Shown here piece after piece: positions 60,101 through 64,000 of a stretch of DNA of 64,000 nucleotides; position 1 is the first letter of the stretch, and each line of letters opens with the position of its first letter. The translations under genes and the position numbers were made by a program. The notes beneath the pieces are model-generated. The model had not been told where the DNA came from. It saw only the letters and a list, made by a program, of their open reading frames with translations, and did not search any database. This stretch comes from Apteryx mantelli. Its lineage: Eukaryota; Chordata; Aves; Apterygiformes; Apterygidae. The stretch spans positions 61,951,684 to 62,015,683 of the forward strand of contig NC_089982.1 of the NCBI RefSeq assembly GCF_036417845.1, in the 5' to 3' direction.

Positions 60101-60246
60101 TTAATAAGTGCTTTCATTGCTTTTTGAGTAAAAGGGAGAGACAGGAAGTTGGAACCTTACAAAATCAGTTCCTATGATGGCTTCTGGATAGCCACTTCAT
60201 GATATAATCTGTTTTGGGTTTTGTCTTTTTTCTTTTTTTGTTCCAG
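57173..60246 (+). other. Upstream region and probable leader intron of the TLR gene
   Basis: AT-rich, CpG-poor sequence upstream of the TLR coding exon. Apart from the candidate leader exon at 58322-58388 I recognise no exon or repeat. An ETS/PU.1-like core aggaagt also occurs near 60141. Confidence 0.5.
58322..58388 (+). promoter_or_regulatory. Candidate TLR promoter and leader exon (PU.1 / NF-kB-like site)
   Basis: ACAGGAAGTTTCC at 58322-58334 combines an ETS/PU.1 core (AGGAAGT) with an overlapping kappaB-like GGAAGTTTCC, followed 54 bases later by a splice donor ATG/gtgaga with the exon ending at 58388. Myeloid TLR genes commonly use TATA-less PU.1-driven promoters and non-coding first exons. 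This is inference from motifs only; such short motifs also occur by chance. Confidence 0.3.
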
Positions 60247-60310
60247 GATTAAAACAAAGATGGACAGATAAAGAAGAGCATTGAGCATCTCTAAGGAACC
60301 ATAAAACAAT
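60247..60310 (+). other. TLR 5' leader, part in the coding exon
   Basis: A strong acceptor (a pyrimidine tract from about 60210, then gttccag) ends at 60246, so the coding exon begins at 60247 and at least one upstream non-coding exon must exist. Confidence 0.8.
60260..60271 (+). promoter_or_regulatory. Short upstream ORF in the TLR leader (M-D-R-stop)
   Basis: ATG GAC AGA TAA with A at -3 and G at +4, a strong initiation context, 39 bases before the main ATG. The main ATG has A at -3 but A at +4. It would be expected to lower translation of the receptor unless skipped or reinitiated. Confidence 0.6.
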
Positions 60311-62272
60311 ATGACAGAGAAGATAAGATCTCTCAAAAACCTTTTTCTTTATGAATGTCTGTTTACATTAACTTTTTGGAACAGTATAAGCTTGTCTGTG
60401 GAAAATGAACTCTCTACATCTGTTTCTCATAATCTTCCAGAAGATGGTCCTGACAATGAAAACAAGACCCAGCCACTCTTGTATACAAGTAATCATAAGT
60501 CCAAAGCTAGTTTTGATTGGGTTGTAATACAAAATACTACAGAAAGCCTATCACTGTCAGAAATCAAAAATGAAGATGTAAAAAAATTAATAGCTTTATT
60601 ATCAAATTTCAAAAAAGGCTCAAGATTACAATATCTGACATTGGCGAATATTTCTGTGGACTGGGAATATTTTACTAAAATTCTTCAGACTGTATGGCAC
60701 TCATCCATTGAGTACTTCAATATCAACAATATGATACAGTTGTCAGACGTTACAAATTGCGAGTTTGACTATTCTGATACCTCTATGAAGGCATTGACAA
60801 TGAAGAAGGTTTTAATCACAGATTTATATTTTTCACAGGATGACCTATACAAAATATTTTCAGACATGAACATTGAAGCCTTGACAATAGCCGAATCAGA
60901 GATGATACATATGCTGTGTCCATCCTCTGACAGTCCCTTTAAATACTTAAATTTTTTAAAGAATGATTTAACAGATCTGCTTTTTCAAAGATGTGAAAAA
61001 TTAATTCACCTGGAGAAATTTATCTTGCAGAGGAATAAATTTGAGAGCCTTTCCAAGGTGAGCTTCATGACCAGCAGTATGAAATCACTGAAATATCTGG
61101 ACATGAGCAGCAACTTGCTGCATCACGATGGGGCTGAGAAGCGCTGCCAATGGGCCGACTCACTGGCAAAGCTGAACTTATCCTACAACCAGTTGACGGA
61201 GTCTGTGTTTGAGTGCTTGCCAGTCAATATCAAAATCCTTGATCTACAAAACAACCAGATTGCAAGCGTCCCCAAGGGGATTGCTGAGCTGAAGTCCTTG
61301 AGAGAGCTGAATCTTGCTTTGAACCGGCTAACTGACCTGCCCGGATGCAGTGTCTTTCCTGCTCTGGCAGCCCTGAACATGGAGATGAATTCAATCCTCA
61401 CGCCATCTGCTGACTTCTTCCAGAGCTGTCAAAGGGTGGTGGAGCTACGAGCAGGGCGCAATCCGTTCAAGTGCTCCTGTGAACTGCGAGCCTTCATCCG
61501 CCTGGAGAAGCAGTCTAGGCGGGAGCTGTCAGGCTGGCCGGAGGCCTACATGTGCCAGTACCCGGAAGACTTGCGAGGAACCCAGCTGAAGGACTTTCAC
61601 TTGAGTGAACTGTCTTGCAACACCACCCTCTTGCTTGTGACAGCTCTGCTCCTGACGCTGGTGCTGGTGGCTGTCGTGGCCTTTCTGTGCATCTACTTTG
61701 ATGCATTGTGGTATGTGCGGATGATATGGCAGTGGACGCAGACGAAGCGGAGGGCTTGGCACAGCTACCCCAGAGAGCAGGAAAACATTCTGCAGTTTCA
61801 CGCTTTCATTTCATACAGCGAACGTGATTCTTTGTGGGTGAAGAATGAGCTGATCCCAAACTTGGAGAAGGGGGAGGGCTGTGTGCAGCTGTGCCAGCAT
61901 GAGAGGAACTTCGTCCCAGGCAAAAGCATTGTGGAGAATATCATTAACTGCATAGAGAAGAGCTACAAGTCGATCTTTGTGCTGTCTCCCAACTTTGTGC
62001 AGAGCGAATGGTGTCACTATGAGCTGTACTTTGCCCATCACAAGTTATTTAGTGAGAGCTCCAATAGCTTAATCCTCATTTTACTGGAGCCGATCCCTCC
62101 ATATGTCATTCCTGCTAGGTATCACAAGCTGAAGGTTCTCATGGCCAAGAGAACGTACCTGGAGTGGCCGAAGGAGAGAAGCAAGCGTGCCCTTTTCTGG
62201 GCTAACTTGAGGGCGACTATTAGCATTAACCTACCAATGGCTGATGGAAAGAGATGTGGGGAAAGTGATTAA
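60311..62272 (+). CDS. TLR1LB: Toll-like receptor 1 family member, short avian form (TLR1LB / TLR1.2)
   Basis: A pattern-recognition receptor that pairs with TLR2 to sense bacterial lipopeptides and signals through MyD88. 653 residues in one exon: a hydrophobic signal-like N-terminus (about 10-30), a leucine-rich-repeat ectodomain with clear LRRs (for example KILDLQNNQIASVPKGI, 308-324), an LRRCT cap with Cys 388, 390, 415 and 436, a transmembrane segment (about 440-462), and a TIR domain (about 493-637) with box 1 FHAFISYS (496-503), BB loop RNFVPGK (532-538, Pro 536) and box 3 FW (629-630). The TIR domain is nearly that of human TLR1. Possible N-glycosylation at Asn 51, 75, 113, 289 and 437. 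Human TLR1 has about 786 residues and the long avian TLR1LA about 818, so this ectodomain is much shorter, as in chicken TLR1.2; it is not a truncated gene. The long paralogue should lie beyond the right edge. The family is certain; the LB assignment rests on length and position. Confidence 0.95.
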   Translation: MTEKIRSLKNLFLYECLFTLTFWNSISLSVENELSTSVSHNLPEDGPDNENKTQPLLYTSNHKSKASFDWVVIQNTTESLSLSEIKNEDVKKLIALLSNFKKGSRLQYLTLANISVDWEYFTKILQTVWHSSIEYFNINNMIQLSDVTNCEFDYSDTSMKALTMKKVLITDLYFSQDDLYKIFSDMNIEALTIAESEMIHMLCPSSDSPFKYLNFLKNDLTDLLFQRCEKLIHLEKFILQRNKFESLSKVSFMTSSMKSLKYLDMSSNLLHHDGAEKRCQWADSLAKLNLSYNQLTESVFECLPVNIKILDLQNNQIASVPKGIAELKSLRELNLALNRLTDLPGCSVFPALAALNMEMNSILTPSADFFQSCQRVVELRAGRNPFKCSCELRAFIRLEKQSRRELSGWPEAYMCQYPEDLRGTQLKDFHLSELSCNTTLLLVTALLLTLVLVAVVAFLCIYFDALWYVRMIWQWTQTKRRAWHSYPREQENILQFHAFISYSERDSLWVKNELIPNLEKGEGCVQLCQHERNFVPGKSIVENIINCIEKSYKSIFVLSPNFVQSEWCHYELYFAHHKLFSESSNSLILILLEPIPPYVIPARYHKLKVLMAKRTYLEWPKERSKRALFWANLRATISINLPMADGKRCGESD

Positions 62273-62309
62273 GAATCTGTTTATTGCCGTTTTTTTTTCT
62301 TGGTGAAAT

Positions 62310-62315
62310 AATAAA
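62310..62315 (+). terminator. Poly(A) signal AATAAA of the TLR gene
   Basis: AATAAA begins 38 bases after the TLR stop codon. Another lies near 62536, so short and longer 3' UTRs are both possible. Confidence 0.6.
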
Positions 62316-63484
62316 TGTTTGGTAATTTTGATTGATTGTCAATGTGTTTCACTCTTTGTTGTAGAGCCATGTTCTACATAGTTGTCTATGCTGCCTTCTA
62401 ACTATAGGAAAAAATCAGCTTAGGAAAATCTTGCTCAAAATCACTTGAGATTGATACAGAGAAGGCAAATCAGAAATGAATGTGGAATGTGTGTTTTGAA
62501 ATACAGCTTGAAATACAGTCGTGAATTTTTCTAAGAATAAAATCTTGACAAGTTGTTATAGTCATGTAGAAAGGTATGCTTAAATTGCTGGATAAATGCA
62601 TTAATCAAAAGGCTTAGGCAGCTGGGTCACATGACTTCCGTTGTCAAAATTGGCTTGCTAGAAAGAAAATTATACATTCTGTGAAGATGTTTAGAAACCC
62701 AGAGCTGGAGGCAGTTCCTGGATGGAGTTTTCTCAGATTCAGGAAGCCTAAAAGGTTGGCACCCAGATATAGAAATCTGTGAGTATCTAACATAGGTGGA
62801 CAAAAATGACCATGTTAGAAAAGAGGACTGACTGGGGAAGTTGTGGGGAGGTGGGGGGAATTAAAAAAAAAAAAAAAAAAAAAAAGGATGAGCTACTTCT
62901 CCTTTGGGGGTTTGTAGTCTGGCACTGCTGGCAGGAAGAAATGGTGAATTGACAAATCAGAACTGTAATCCCAATCCTCTGAGACTATCCTGGTATCACT
63001 TTGGTCCTGAGTGTTATCCTGACCAAAGGGACTGAGAGGGTGTCTCTAGTGGCATAACTGCCTCCATCATCATTGGCTATATCTTGAGAAACTCTTTCTT
63101 CCCTACCTCATGCTTCTTCTAGCTTCCAACTTTTTTTCTACCCATTGATCTACCTCATTTTATGCCTTTGATTAGAAGAGTCTGGTTTTTTTTCAGCCAA
63201 AACAGTATCTTTTGCAGCACAGCTTTAAGTTCCTGATCAGAAAAGCAATAAACAGCCAGAGGTTGAAAACCACTTTGCCTGATCTTGGAACAGCTGATAA
63301 GACCAGATGTAGCCCCTGTATTGATGGAAGCAGAAAGACAAGCTACATTTACAGTATTTGCTCTCCTGTACAGGAATACAGCAGGCCCCTTTGCCTGTAT
63401 TGTGTTGTTTTGCCTTCAAGAAGATGTGGTTGGACTCTGACAAACATTCACAACTGCTGAAGATCATCACAGCAAACGTTATCG
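62316..63484. other. Intergenic region downstream of the TLR, with a poly(A) run
   Basis: No gene was recognised. A run of about 23 A at 62863-62885 is preceded by a G-rich stretch; no retrocopy could be recognised in front of it. Frames at 63212-63460 (+) and 63237-63470 (-) overlap on opposite strands and look fortuitous. Confidence 0.5.
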
Positions 63485-64000
63485 TTGGAAGTGAAGCAAA
63501 GGGGGCAGGAGACCTGTATGGATGAACAAGGAGCTCCTGGCAAAACTCAACAGAAGAAGGAAGTGCACAGAAGATGGAAGCAGGGACAGGCCACTTGGGA
63601 GCATTATAGGAACATTGTCCAAGTATGCAGGGATGTGGTTAGGAAGGCCAAGGCCCATTTGGAATTGAATCTGGCAAGGGACATCAAGGACAGCAAGAAG
63701 GGCTTCTTTAAATACATCAGTAACAAAAGGAAGACTAGGGAGAATGTGGGCCTGCTAATGAATGAGGCAGGGGCCCTGGTGATGAATGGTACAGAGAAGG
63801 CAGTTACTGAATGCCTTCTTTGCTTCAGTCTTTACTGCTAAGACCAACCCTTAGGAATCCCAGACCCTGGAGACCAGGAAGAAAGTCTGGAGAAAGGAAG
63901 ACTTTCCCTTGGTTGAGGAGAATTGGGTTAGAGATCATTTATGCTGGGGGCTGACCTGCTGGAAAGCAGCTCTGCAGAGAAGGACCTGGTGGGACTGCAG
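63485..64000 (+). mobile_element. CR1 LINE ORF2 remnant with internal deletion, cut by window end
   Basis: The plus-strand frame 63485-63841 encodes a CR1 ORF2 segment between endonuclease and reverse transcriptase ([47 protein letters not shown]). The DNA continues with the expected gaaagtctggagaaaggaag and gggttagagatcatt segments. At about 63941 it jumps to ggctgacctgctggaaagca, which belongs near the end of ORF2, so most of the reverse-transcriptase region is missing. The copy runs off the window. No functional element remains here. Confidence 0.93.

Noticed and set aside
61183-62041. Minus-strand frames within the TLR coding exon.
   Set aside because: They are shadows of the TLR reading frame in the GC-richer part.

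Overview
The window is vertebrate and almost certainly avian. It carries several CR1 LINE copies with the characteristic 3' tail made of attctgtg-type repeats, an avian-type solo LTR, a short TLR1-like receptor of the kind birds have (TLR1LB/TLR1.2), and the gene order TMEM156 - FAM114A1 - TLR1 family found on human 4p14 and chicken chromosome 4. The bird order cannot be told from the sequence.

Layout. (1) 1-3.15 kb, + strand: the last coding exon of TMEM156, recognised from its C-terminal motif, with a poly(A) signal close behind; the rest of that gene lies to the left of the window. (2) 3.15-18.2 kb: a convergent intergenic region with degraded CR1 copies at 11.35-12.45 kb and 13.3 kb. (3) 18.2-54.6 kb, - strand: the whole FAM114A1 (NOXP20) gene. 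I could place all 13 coding exons; every splice phase agrees and together they give a 562-residue protein (human about 563). A non-coding first exon probably lies in the CpG island at about 53.77-54.87 kb. (4) 54.9-60.2 kb: the divergent region between FAM114A1 and the TLR gene, holding a CR1 fragment, a solo LTR and a candidate TLR leader exon or promoter. (5) 60.25-62.3 kb, + strand: a TLR1-family receptor (653 aa) with its coding region in one exon, a splice acceptor just upstream, a tiny upstream ORF in the leader and a poly(A) signal 38 bases after the stop. (6) 63.5-64.0 kb: a CR1 ORF2 remnant running off the right edge.

Functionally there are two independent genes back to back: a housekeeping-type trafficking gene with a CpG-island promoter, and an innate immune receptor with a CpG-poor upstream region. 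I found no undescribed multi-gene system. The points most worth a second look are the sharp base-composition change inside the TLR coding sequence (consistent with gene conversion with the neighbouring TLR1 paralogue), the strong-context upstream ORF in the TLR leader, the candidate PU.1/NF-kB leader exon, and the TMEM156 C-terminal exon. Most other open frames in the window are chance frames in introns, the CpG island or repeats.
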